This document shows, piece by piece, positions 34,070 to 41,981 of a stretch of DNA of 64,000 nt (positions within the stretch are counted from its first letter, which is position 1; every line of letters begins with the position of its first letter). The DNA is from Glycocaulis sp050485565 (GTDB lineage: Bacteria > Pseudomonadota > Alphaproteobacteria > Caulobacterales > Maricaulaceae): contig NZ_JBJHBQ010000005.1 of assembly GCF_050485565.1 (NCBI RefSeq), positions 124,001 to 188,000 on the forward strand, given 5' to 3'. A program made the position numbers and the translations under genes. The notes below the pieces were generated by a model. The model was not told the DNA's origin. It ran no database searches and saw nothing but the letters and a program-made list of their open reading frames with translations.

Positions 34070-34651
34070 TTGGCGGACTTCAAGACCAGGACTGACGCCC
34101 GCGAAGGGCGCGAGACGCTCGACGCTCTTGTGGAACAGACCGCCCGGCAGGACCGGGCCGCCTTTGCCACCCTGTTCAACTTCTTTGCCCCACGCGTAAA
34201 GTCCTACCTCTTGCGCCTGAATGCCGATGATGCGCTGGCCGAGGAGATTGCCCAGGAGGTCATGCTGACCGTCTGGCGCAAGGCCCACCAGTTCGACCGC
34301 ACGCAAGCCGCCGCCTCCACCTGGATATTCCGCATTGCGCGTAACAAGCGCATCGATGTGGCGCGCCGCGCGTCAAAGCCAGCACTGGACCCGGACGAGC
34401 CATCATTATTGCCCGCGCCGGAAATAGCGCCCGATGACGCCGCCCATGCCAGCGCGCGTGATCTGCGCGTGCAGGCGGCGCTGAAGGAATTGCCAGCCGA
34501 GCAATTATCGCTTCTGCAGCTGGCCTTCTTTGACGGCCTGTCGCACAGCGAAATCGCTGACCGGCTGGCCATGCCGCTTGGCACGGTGAAATCCCGGCTC
34601 CGCCTCGCCTTCGACAAGCTGCGCAAACATCTCGACACCGATGATCTCTAA
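34070..34651 (+). CDS. ECF sigma factor (RpoE/EcfE type, paired with ChrR-like protein)
   Basis: A 193-residue extracytoplasmic-function sigma factor. Sigma region 2 has FFAPRVKSYLL and AASTWIFRIARNKRIDVAR. Sigma region 4 has QLAFFDGLSHSEIADRLAMP and GTVKSRLRLAFDKLR (recognition helix). It resembles the RpoE-ChrR group that responds to singlet oxygen in Rhodobacter. The start is a TTG (34070) without a clear Shine-Dalgarno sequence, so the true start could be slightly different. The ChrR-like gene follows 98 bases later. Confidence 0.9.
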   Translation: MADFKTRTDAREGRETLDALVEQTARQDRAAFATLFNFFAPRVKSYLLRLNADDALAEEIAQEVMLTVWRKAHQFDRTQAAASTWIFRIARNKRIDVARRASKPALDPDEPSLLPAPEIAPDDAAHASARDLRVQAALKELPAEQLSLLQLAFFDGLSHSEIADRLAMPLGTVKSRLRLAFDKLRKHLDTDDL

Positions 34652-34749
34652 CCCTGCCGGCTGCCAAAACCATCGGCCCGCCCTTGAAGTCTTATAGACC
34701 CGCTCAATATCCACCGCCGTGCCTTCCCAGACGAGACCAGACCACTGCC

Positions 34750-35448
34750 ATGACCCATCCAAGCCTCGGCGACGAAATCTTTTCCGCTTACGCGTCCGGC
34801 ACCCTGTCCGGCCCGATGCGCCTGCTTGTCGAGACGCAAGGCGCTCTGGACCCGCAGATCGCGCAGCTGTGTGAGGACGCAGACCGTATCGGCGGATTAC
34901 TGCTGGCAGACCTGGCTCCGGCGGCGCTGCGCCCCGGCGCCATGGATGATCTGTTTGCCATTCTCGATACCGAAGCCGCCGCAGCTGGTGAGGCCGGTCC
35001 GGTGCATGCCCTGAATAGCGATTCCGCCCGCAAGGCGGCGAAACTCGCCAGCCAGTCGCTTGATGAGCTGATCGCCCTGCCCGAACCCGTGCGTGATCTC
35101 GCGCTGGAAGCGGGCGGCAGCTGGCAATTTGCCGGCCCCGGCGTACGCGTCATGGAGCTGATACGCGAAGACGGCGCCAAGGCCGAGCTGATCCGGCTGG
35201 AGCCGGGCCACGGCGTGCCGCGCCACACCCATGACTGCAAGGAATTTACCCTCGTCCTGTGCGGCGCTTACCATGACGGGCTTGCCCGCTACGCCAGGGG
35301 CGATCTGAGCGTCGCTGACCCGCAGATCGAGCACAAGCCGGTGGCCGAAGCAGGCGAGGTCTGCATTGCGCTCGCCGTCACTGATGGTCCGCTCGCCTTT
35401 ACCGGCCCTCTGGGCTGGGTACAGCGCGCGCTCGGCGGGATGAGTTAG
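34750..35448 (+). CDS. ChrR-type cupin anti-sigma factor, N-terminal zinc ligands missing
   Basis: A 232-residue protein with an N-terminal segment aligning to the ChrR anti-sigma domain (DEIFSAYASGTLSGPM) and a C-terminal cupin domain. The cupin ligands are present: HTHDCKEFTL (HxHxxxE) near residue 160 and a histidine in QIEHKP. The HxxxCxxC zinc site of typical ChrR anti-sigma domains is absent; the corresponding stretch is TQGALDPQIAQLCEDADR. It is presumably the partner of the ECF sigma factor 98 bases upstream, but how it binds sigma without zinc is open. ATG 34750 fits the ChrR N terminus better than an upstream start. Confidence 0.82.
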   Translation: MTHPSLGDEIFSAYASGTLSGPMRLLVETQGALDPQIAQLCEDADRIGGLLLADLAPAALRPGAMDDLFAILDTEAAAAGEAGPVHALNSDSARKAAKLASQSLDELIALPEPVRDLALEAGGSWQFAGPGVRVMELIREDGAKAELIRLEPGHGVPRHTHDCKEFTLVLCGAYHDGLARYARGDLSVADPQIEHKPVAEAGEVCIALAVTDGPLAFTGPLGWVQRALGGMS

Positions 35449-35508
35449 TCCCGCCCTGCGGCATTTGCCCCGCTTCCCTTGGCCGCCTGATCGGCTAGTC
35501 TCGCCGCC

Positions 35509-36777
35509 ATGACAGGCAAACTCCTCTTTGACGGCGATGTGGTGGTGTCCGGCGGCGGGCTGGCCGGGCTGACCCTGGCGCTCGCCTTGCACCATGCAGG
35601 CGTGAAAGTGGCAGTAATCGATGCCCTACCGCTTGATGCACAGGCCGATATCGCCTTTGACGGGCGCGCTTCAGCGCTCGCCTACACCTCCTGGCGCATG
35701 CTCGAACAGATCGGCGTGGCCGCGCATCTGAAAGGCCAGGCCCAGCGCATCGAGGATATTCTGGTCGTGGACGGGCGTCCGCTGGACGGGTTGAAACCCG
35801 GCGGGCCGGGCGTCGACAGCCTGCATTTCGACCGGCGCGAGATCCATCCGCGCGATGAGGGCGAACCGCTCGGATACATGGTGGAGAACCGCCATACCCG
35901 CATCGCGGCAGCAAAATGCGCCCATGAGACCGGCCTGCCGGTCTTTGCGCCGCGCCGGGCGCTCTCCATGCAGGCCTATTCAGGTCATGCCGAGCTGACA
36001 CTGGATGGCGGCGATACGCTCCGGGCGGGCCTGATCGTGGCCTGTGATGGCAAGATGTCACGCCTGCGCGAGGGGGCCGGTATCCGCTCGCTTGGACGCC
36101 GGTACGGCCAGTCGGCCATCGTGCTGACCGTGGAGCATGAACTGCCCCATGAGGGCGTGGCGTATGAATATTTCATGCCGGGCGGGCCATTTGCCATCCT
36201 GCCCCTGACGGGCAACCGTTCCAGCCTTGTCTGGACCGAGAAGGACGCACCCGCGCGTGCCATTGCCGCGCTCGACGCCGGCGGCTTTCAGGAAGCGCTG
36301 GAAGCGCGATTTGGTGATTTTCTGGGCGAGGTGAAGCCAGCCAGCCAGGTGCATGTCTACCCGCTGGGCCTGATGCTGGCAGAGCGCTTTACCGCAGAGC
36401 GTCTGGCGCTGGCGGGCGATGCCGCGCGCACCATCCACCCCATTGCCGGGCAGGGCTTTAATCTGGGCATTCGCGACGCAGCAGCGCTGTGCGAGGTGAT
36501 CGTCGATGCCCTGCGTGCCGGGCTCGATCCGGGGGCAGAGGCCGTGCTGAGCCGCTATGAGCGCTGGCGCAAGACCGATTCGGCCGGGCTTGCGCTCGGC
36601 ACCGATGCCTTCAACCTGCTCTTTTCCAACGACAATACGGCGCTGCGTCATGCGCGCGGGCTGGGACTGTCCCTGACCAATGCCATTCCCGTGGCGCGCC
36701 GCTTCTTCATGCGCACGGCGGGCGGGGAGACGGGCGATCTGCCGCGCCTGCTCAAGGGTGAAGCTTTATCGCTCTGA
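35509..36777 (+). CDS. UbiH/UbiF/VisC-family FAD-dependent hydroxylase
   Basis: A 422-residue flavoprotein monooxygenase of ubiquinone biosynthesis. The FAD-binding motif VVVSGGGLAGLTLALALHHAG lies at the N terminus, a DG motif in VACDGKMSRLR near residue 182, and the GD motif LALAGDAARTIHPIAGQGFNLGIRDA near 305. The last one is highly typical of UbiH/VisC. It hydroxylates a ring carbon of the quinone precursor; which carbon cannot be read from sequence. ATG 35509 begins close to the flavin motif, as expected. Confidence 0.9.
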   Translation: MTGKLLFDGDVVVSGGGLAGLTLALALHHAGVKVAVIDALPLDAQADIAFDGRASALAYTSWRMLEQIGVAAHLKGQAQRIEDILVVDGRPLDGLKPGGPGVDSLHFDRREIHPRDEGEPLGYMVENRHTRIAAAKCAHETGLPVFAPRRALSMQAYSGHAELTLDGGDTLRAGLIVACDGKMSRLREGAGIRSLGRRYGQSAIVLTVEHELPHEGVAYEYFMPGGPFAILPLTGNRSSLVWTEKDAPARAIAALDAGGFQEALEARFGDFLGEVKPASQVHVYPLGLMLAERFTAERLALAGDAARTIHPIAGQGFNLGIRDAAALCEVIVDALRAGLDPGAEAVLSRYERWRKTDSAGLALGTDAFNLLFSNDNTALRHARGLGLSLTNAIPVARRFFMRTAGGETGDLPRLLKGEALSL

Positions 36778-36794
36778 CCACCCCCTGAAATGCA

Positions 36795-36827
36795 GAACGC
36801 CCCCCGGCGGGGGACCGGGAGGCGTTC
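36795..36827 (+). terminator. Possible intrinsic terminator after the UbiH-family gene
   Basis: A hairpin with GAACGCC (36795-36801) and its complement GGCGTTC (36821-36827), with an inner CCCC/GGGG stem. It lies about 20 bases after the stop. No T-run follows, so a terminator role is uncertain. Confidence 0.4.
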
Positions 36828-36884
36828 CAGTGAAGCGTGCCGTCCGGGGGGAGGGACTGACTGACACGCTTTTCGTTGCACGTG

Positions 36885-37142
36885 CTAGTGCACGCTAACC
36901 GGGGCCGCACCATGCCAGCGCGCGGCGGCAAAAGCCGCATCGCGGTCGGCAAACAGGCCGACACGGCGCCCGTCTTCATCATGGATAGCGTATAACTGCT
37001 GATCGGGTTCCAGCGTCACGCCATCAATTTCAATCGCGCCGCCCGGCATCACCTGCTCGAACACGTCTGCAGCGGCAATCTCGCGCACATAAACGGTCGC
37101 AGGCACACCGGTTTCACTTTGTTCAAACTCTTCAGGAGCCAT
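36885..37142 (-). CDS. DUF1150 family protein
   Basis: An 85-residue protein of the alphaproteobacterial DUF1150 family: ATVYVREI near the start, then DQQLYAIHDEDGRRVGLFADRDAAF and the ending APVSVH, all typical. The start at 37142 is chosen because GAGGAGG lies 8 bases upstream; a longer in-frame ATG at 37205 has no such site. DUF1150 genes often stand next to small heat-shock genes, but none is seen here. Function unknown. Confidence 0.8.
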   Translation of the reverse strand: MAPEEFEQSETGVPATVYVREIAAADVFEQVMPGGAIEIDGVTLEPDQQLYAIHDEDGRRVGLFADRDAAFAAARWHGAAPVSVH

Positions 37143-37240
37143 GTCGTGGACCTCCTCTTCAACGCCCTCGAAAATAGAAATGGGGGGTGGGAAGCGCCGG
37201 TTCAAGGGGATGGATTGCAGTGCGCCTTGCCCATGAAAAA

Positions 37241-37266
37241 GCCCCGCCAGCTTTCGCCAGCGGGGC
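37241..37266 (-). terminator. Intrinsic terminator of the LVIVD-repeat gene
   Basis: Arms 37241-37251 and 37256-37266 (9 of 11 positions paired, 4-base loop) with an A-run at 37236-37240, which is a T-run on the minus strand. It lies 25 bases after the stop codon of the gene at 37291-39126. Confidence 0.75.
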
Positions 37267-37290
37267 CAGTTCAGTCGATGAGCGGCAGAG

Positions 37291-39126
37291 CTAGCGCGCT
37301 ACGCGGGTGAACAGGGCCGCCAGCTCGGACAGGCGCACGGCATCCCGTCCCTCGGCCTCGGCAGCAGCGTTGTTCAGGAGCCGGATCGAGCCAACAAGCC
37401 CGCGCGCATTGCGCTGCGGATTGGCTTCCCAGCGCGTGATGGCATCGCCGACACGTGTGGCCAGCCCCGCATCAATGGCTTCATTGCGTTCCAGCTGGAT
37501 GAGGTAGGAACGGGCCACATCGGGTGTGTCTTCCCACACGATACGCGTCTGGGTCTGCGGGTTCACTTCACGCTCGATCACCGCCTCGGCGGCGGCCAGC
37601 TCCGCCTCGGAGAGATGCTCGTTTGCCTCAAGGCGCAACACATCCAGTCCGCGCGCGATCTCGCTGGCGTAGATGCGGCCATTATACCAGTAGGACGACC
37701 AGTAGCCGGCAACGATCAGATTGTCCGGATCCACCGGACCCCGGTCAAAGTAAGCGATCTCGAAGGGGTTTTGCGGATCGGTGAAATCCATCACCGAGAT
37801 ACCGCCCTGATACCAGGACTGCACCATGATATCGCGGCCCGGCACCGGCACCAGCGAGCCATTATGCGCCACGCAGTTCTCGCTCGCGCCTTGCGTGGAG
37901 GGCAGTTTGTAGAAGGTCTGCCCGCGCAGCACATTGCCTTCGATCGTGGCGATCAGATTGGCACCCCAATTGGCCGGGTCTTCCGCGCGGCAGCGCGCCG
38001 CCGTGCCGCCGCCCCACTCATCGGTGAAGACTACGACATCGCCTGCATTGTTGAAGGTGGCCGAGTGCCAGTAGGCCATGTCCGGGTCGAAAAGCTCGGC
38101 TATGCGCGACGGATTGGCCGGGTCGGTGATGTCCAGCAATATGCCGTTACCGCTGCACGCGCCGCCGGCAATGCCCAGCTCGGGATAGACCGTGATGTCG
38201 TGGCAGTGATTGGTCTGGGCTGTGCGCTGGCTGGCAATGCCCAGCTGGCCGCCCTGCCAGAGGCCGGCAATCTCGCCGGTCTCGCGGTCGGCAAAAATGC
38301 GCGGGCTGTCGATCAGCTCGGCCGTTTCCGGCGCATCCAGCGGCACGCGGATAATGTCGATGGAATAGAGCGAGGTTTCCGGGTTCTCGCCCGGCTGCCC
38401 GTCAGAGCAGAACTCCAGCTCATCGCCGGAGCGCACAGGCTGGGTGCCTGAATTATAGACATAGAGGACGTTCTCATCGTTCGGATCGGGCAGCAGGGTA
38501 TGCGTGTGCGAGCCGCGGCAGGTCTGCACGGCAGCGATCTGGCGCGGCGCGGTGATGTCGGAAATGTCAAAAACGCGGATGCCCCGGAAACGGTCCGGAT
38601 TGACCTCGCCTTCAGCGGCCTCAGAGCCGCAATCGAGCCGCGCCCGGTTATGCTCCACCGACAGGAAGAGCAGATCGCCATAGACCGACACATCGCCCTG
38701 ACCGCCCGGACACACGACCGCCGTCACCAGCTCAGGCGCATCCCCGGCCACGTTGTAGATCAGGAAGCCGTGATAATTGCCCATGATGACGTGATCGCCC
38801 TGGAAGGCAAAGTCTGTATTGGCCAGAGCCAGTGGCGTGAAGGCAGGCGGGGCGGCTTCCTCGCCGCGCTCCTCGGCCTCACGCGCTGCCTGCATCGCGG
38901 CCATGAACTGCGCGGGCGCAAACAGGGCGCGCTCGTCAAAGAAGGCGTCGATGGGCGGAACATTGTGCTCCAGCACCATGTTCCAGCTGGCGCTTTCCGC
39001 ATCGAAAAGCCCGCCTGCCAGATGGGAGCGTTCATCCTCGCCCACCGTGTTCACCTGGGCCTGCGCCGTACCCAGAGCCAGCGACAGGACACCAAGCGCG
39101 GCAGTGCATCTCAGCAAGTGTTTCAT
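37291..39126 (-). CDS. LVIVD-repeat beta-propeller secreted protein
   Basis: A 611-residue exported protein with signal peptide (residues 1-23, ending in TAQAQ). Repeated blades of the type FDISDITAPRQIA, LDITDPANPSRIA and MDFTDPQNPFEIA are LVIVD repeats, expected to form a beta-propeller. A histidine-rich blade and several cysteine pairs suggest periplasmic metal or disulfide sites. The gene starts 39 bases after the stop of the DUF305 gene on the same strand, so the two form an operon with a terminator behind. No enzymatic activity can be assigned. Confidence 0.8.
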   Translation of the reverse strand: MKHLLRCTAALGVLSLALGTAQAQVNTVGEDERSHLAGGLFDAESASWNMVLEHNVPPIDAFFDERALFAPAQFMAAMQAAREAEERGEEAAPPAFTPLALANTDFAFQGDHVIMGNYHGFLIYNVAGDAPELVTAVVCPGGQGDVSVYGDLLFLSVEHNRARLDCGSEAAEGEVNPDRFRGIRVFDISDITAPRQIAAVQTCRGSHTHTLLPDPNDENVLYVYNSGTQPVRSGDELEFCSDGQPGENPETSLYSIDIIRVPLDAPETAELIDSPRIFADRETGEIAGLWQGGQLGIASQRTAQTNHCHDITVYPELGIAGGACSGNGILLDITDPANPSRIAELFDPDMAYWHSATFNNAGDVVVFTDEWGGGTAARCRAEDPANWGANLIATIEGNVLRGQTFYKLPSTQGASENCVAHNGSLVPVPGRDIMVQSWYQGGISVMDFTDPQNPFEIAYFDRGPVDPDNLIVAGYWSSYWYNGRIYASEIARGLDVLRLEANEHLSEAELAAAEAVIEREVNPQTQTRIVWEDTPDVARSYLIQLERNEAIDAGLATRVGDAITRWEANPQRNARGLVGSIRLLNNAAAEAEGRDAVRLSELAALFTRVAR

Positions 39127-39164
39127 CGTGAAGTTTCCCCGATTTGCGCAAGCTTTCCTTGCGT

Positions 39165-39914
39165 CTAGTGATGGTGATGATGGTGGTGGCCGTGCGGCTC
39201 TGCCTCGTGCTCTTCGGCGGGTGGCAGATCACGCAGCAGGTTCTGCATGCGCAAAATCTCGGCCATCTGGTCGGCCACGATATGGCCGGTGAAGTCCGAC
39301 ATGATGATGTCCTCGGCGGCGCCTGGATGTTCCAGAAGCTCGTCGACCATGATCAGCGCGCCCTCATGGTGATGGATCATGCCTTCCAGGAACAGCCGGT
39401 CAAACTCCGCCCCTTCAGCGGCGGCGAGCGCGCGCATCTGGTTGACGGACAGCATGCCGGTCATCAGGGGAATATCATCAGGATCATCAGACGCGTGATG
39501 GGCGTGATGGGCGTGATGGGCGTGGTGGGCGTGGTGGTGGTCATGCCCGCCAGCCACGTGATGTTCGTGCAGATCATCGGCTTCCAGCGTCTCGCCGCGC
39601 CGCATCAGCCAGTCGCGCATCAGGGCAATCTCATCGTCCTGCGACCGCGCAATGCGCCCGCCTATGGCGATGATGGACGGGTTGGACGTGCGCCCCTCGA
39701 TCAGCGCGACCATGTCCACCGCCTGCTGGTGATGGACGATCATGTGCTGCATGAAGCGCGTATCGGCGGGTGTGTGGCGCGTCTGGCTGAGCGCGCGTGA
39801 ACGTTCCACGCTGATCTCGCGCGTCGGCTCTCCGGGCGCGCCGGGCTGCAATATGGGCGGACCATCCGCCGCAATGACCATCGCCAGTGCCAGTAAGGTG
39901 CTGACAGCTATCAA
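39165..39914 (-). CDS. DUF305 metal-binding protein with histidine-rich insert and tail
   Basis: A 249-residue exported protein, start TTG 39914 after a GGGGAA sequence. Two DUF305 halves are seen: FMQHMIVHHQQAVDMV near residue 55 and FLEGMIHHHEGALIM near residue 175. Between them is a His-rich loop (about 118-140) made of repeated HHA units, encoded by a 9-bp tandem repeat. The protein ends with a run of seven histidines. DUF305 proteins such as CopM bind copper, and the extra histidines point to metal capture in the periplasm. It heads an operon with the LVIVD protein. Confidence 0.85.
   Translation of the reverse strand: MIAVSTLLALAMVIAADGPPILQPGAPGEPTREISVERSRALSQTRHTPADTRFMQHMIVHHQQAVDMVALIEGRTSNPSIIAIGGRIARSQDDEIALMRDWLMRRGETLEADDLHEHHVAGGHDHHHAHHAHHAHHAHHASDDPDDIPLMTGMLSVNQMRALAAAEGAEFDRLFLEGMIHHHEGALIMVDELLEHPGAAEDIIMSDFTGHIVADQMAEILRMQNLLRDLPPAEEHEAEPHGHHHHHHH
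39494..39538. repeat. 9-bp tandem repeat coding for the His-rich loop
   Basis: Five adjacent units, CGTGATGGG three times, then CGTGGTGGG and CGTGGTGGT, lie inside the DUF305 gene. They encode HHA-type histidine triplets on the minus strand. The units keep the reading frame, so copy-number changes would lengthen or shorten the loop without a frameshift. Confidence 0.8.
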
Positions 39915-40015
39915 TTAATTCCCCGGGTTCTTGTGACCATTGGCCTGAACCCTAGCCTCAGGCAGGCTGGGGGCAAGTCGCAAACGCGTGATCGGGTGCG
40001 ATTGACCGGTACTGC

Positions 40016-41023
40016 TCAGCGTTCCAGCACGTCGCGCACCCACGGCCCGTAGGGCGAAGCGCCCAGCATGGCCAGCTGGGTCTCGCGGCTGACCTCGTTG
40101 ATGCCCAGCTGGGGCCGGGCATCGGGGTGCAGGGCCACGCGCAGGGGCCTTGTCCCGCCAGGGCTGGCAATCAGCTGGGCAATGGCATCGGGTATATCCA
40201 TCGGGTCGGTGCTGCCGCCCCCGCCGCCTGCGCCCATGCCCGCGATCAGCTCCGGATAGGCCGCCAGCCGCTCTTCCGGTGTACGCTCCAGCAGTGCAGT
40301 TGTCAGGACGCTGGCATTATTCCAGATCTGCGTCGGATAGCCGCCCGGCTGGATGATGGTCACGTCGATGCCCTGCGGTGCCAGCTCATAGGCCATCGCC
40401 TCGCTCATGGCTTCCAATGCAAACTTGACCGGAGAGTAATGCCCCAGGCCCGGCACGATCACCCGGCCGAGCTGTGAGGATATCTGCACGATCAGGCCGC
40501 TGCCCGCCGCGCGCATGGCCGGCAGGACGGCCCGCGCCATGCGGTGAGGGCCAAACGTATTGGTCTCGAAAATGAGGCGCGTCGCCTCCATGTCCTGCAG
40601 CTCTACCGGACCGGCGAGCGCGATCCCGGCATTATTCACCAGCACATCCAGCGTGCCGCCCGTCGCCTCCAGCACTTCCGCCACGCCGCGCGCCACACTG
40701 TCATCAGAGGTGACATCAATCTCCACCACCTCGATGGCGAGACCCTCTGCCTCTGCCAGAGCTGTCAGCTCATCGGCTTCGGCGCGGGGCAGGTTGCGCA
40801 TCGAGGCGAACACCCGCGCGCCAAGCCGCGCATAATGCTCGGCGCCAAGCCGCCCGAAGCCCGACGATGATCCGGTGATCAGGATGGTCTTGCCTTCAAG
40901 AGAAGGCTCGGAACCCAACGCCTTGCCCAGCGCTGCAGAACTTGCTCCGGCGGCGCTCACCGCCGCTGCTGCCACCGCCGTGCCGCCAAGCAGGTTGCGC
41001 CTGCTGATACCCTGTCTGGCCAT
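40016..41023 (-). CDS. Short-chain dehydrogenase/reductase with Tat signal
   Basis: A 335-residue protein with a twin-arginine export signal (ISRRNLLGGTAVAAAAVSAA, residues 6-25) before an SDR domain. The Rossmann motif is TGSSSGFGR, the NNAG motif is VLVNNAGIAL, and the catalytic pair is YSPVK. The C-terminal part has a glycine-rich stretch (about 262-270). Export of an NAD(P)-dependent enzyme is unusual, because the cofactor is mainly cytoplasmic; the Tat pathway could carry it folded with cofactor bound. Substrate unknown. Confidence 0.85.
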   Translation of the reverse strand: MARQGISRRNLLGGTAVAAAAVSAAGASSAALGKALGSEPSLEGKTILITGSSSGFGRLGAEHYARLGARVFASMRNLPRAEADELTALAEAEGLAIEVVEIDVTSDDSVARGVAEVLEATGGTLDVLVNNAGIALAGPVELQDMEATRLIFETNTFGPHRMARAVLPAMRAAGSGLIVQISSQLGRVIVPGLGHYSPVKFALEAMSEAMAYELAPQGIDVTIIQPGGYPTQIWNNASVLTTALLERTPEERLAAYPELIAGMGAGGGGGSTDPMDIPDAIAQLIASPGGTRPLRVALHPDARPQLGINEVSRETQLAMLGASPYGPWVRDVLER

Positions 41024-41120
41024 ATCTGGCTTCCCCCGATGATCTGTCCGGCCACGAGGATAGGCGAAACAGGCGGGAAGACAATCAGATCAGCAAAGAA
41101 GCATAGGCCGGAAAACAAAA

Positions 41121-41147
41121 ACCCCGCCTGCATCGCGCAGGCGGGGT
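41121..41147 (-). terminator. Intrinsic terminator of tRNA-Ala
   Basis: Perfect 11-bp stem (41121-41131 with 41137-41147) and 5-base loop, followed on the minus strand by a T-rich run (complement of 41111-41120). It lies 11 bases after the tRNA 3' end. Confidence 0.85.
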
Positions 41148-41158
41148 CTTCGGTGTGA

Positions 41159-41234
<76 letters not shown>

Positions 41235-41353
41235 GGTATCTCGTTACGCGCCGGGTTGGGACCCGCCGGATTTGGAGCGCGGAAACTAGTCAGCTTGCGC
41301 GCCCCGATCAAGTGGCAAACGCAATCGCCACCCCGGTGTCCTGCAGCACCCGC

Positions 41354-41866
41354 TTACGGGGTATCGTCATCATCGTCTTCGACGCCGATATCGGCGTCAA
41401 ACGCATCATCCTCATCATCATCTAGCAGGATGCCGTCATCCTCGTCTTCGTCGTCGAGATCAGCCTCTTCGTCGGAAAAACCGTCCAGATCGTCATCGAC
41501 GGGGGCCTTCTTGCCCTTCACCGGAGCGACATCGTCGTCCTCGTCCTCGTCATCACCCAGATCGATGGGTTCTTCGTCAAGCTCCGGCGCGTCATCATCC
41601 GCGTCGTCATCATCATCGTCATCGCTGTCGGCAGCATCATCTGCCGCTTCCAGCTCCTCATCATCCTCCAGCGCGGCGTCTTCCTTGTCGTCATCGTCCT
41701 TCGGCTTGGGTGCCTTGCGGGCAGGCTTCACCAGTATCTCGGCAAAGAACGAGACCGGGTATTCCTTGCCGGTGAACGGCGAGACAATCGGGTCTTTGCC
41801 AAGGTCATAGAATTTCTTGCCGGTTTCCGGGCAGATTCGCTTGACGCCAAGGTCTGGTTTGGGCAC
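41354..41866 (-). CDS. FYDLN-acid family protein (TIGR02300)
   Basis: A 170-residue protein. The N-terminal 45 residues (VKRICPETGKKFYDLGKDP and SPFTGKEYPVSFF) match the FYDLN_acid family. The rest is a low-complexity tail made almost only of Asp and Glu, with some Ala and Leu. The family is alphaproteobacterial and uncharacterised. The acidic tail suggests binding to basic proteins or metal ions. It is divergent from aroA with about 115 bases between, a common neighbourhood in this class. Confidence 0.9.
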   Translation of the reverse strand: MPKPDLGVKRICPETGKKFYDLGKDPIVSPFTGKEYPVSFFAEILVKPARKAPKPKDDDDKEDAALEDDEELEAADDAADSDDDDDDDADDDAPELDEEPIDLGDDEDEDDDVAPVKGKKAPVDDDLDGFSDEEADLDDEDEDDGILLDDDEDDAFDADIGVEDDDDDTP

Positions 41867-41981
41867 GGGACTGGATCCTTCAGCGCTGGATTGGTCTTTG
41901 AGGCGGCGCGCCTGTTGCCACGTCTGCGCCGCGCTGTCAAAACCCGATTTTCAGCCCGTTACAAGCCCGAAAGTCAAACCC

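Noticed and set aside
36881..36894. Short CGTGC/GCACG hairpin at the end of the DUF1150 gene
   Set aside because: Stem of only 5 bp with no T-run; likely chance in a GC-rich sequence.
39481..39540. Tandem 9-bp repeat considered as a CRISPR or microsatellite array
   Set aside because: The units have no spacers and lie in frame within the DUF305 gene, coding for the His-rich loop.
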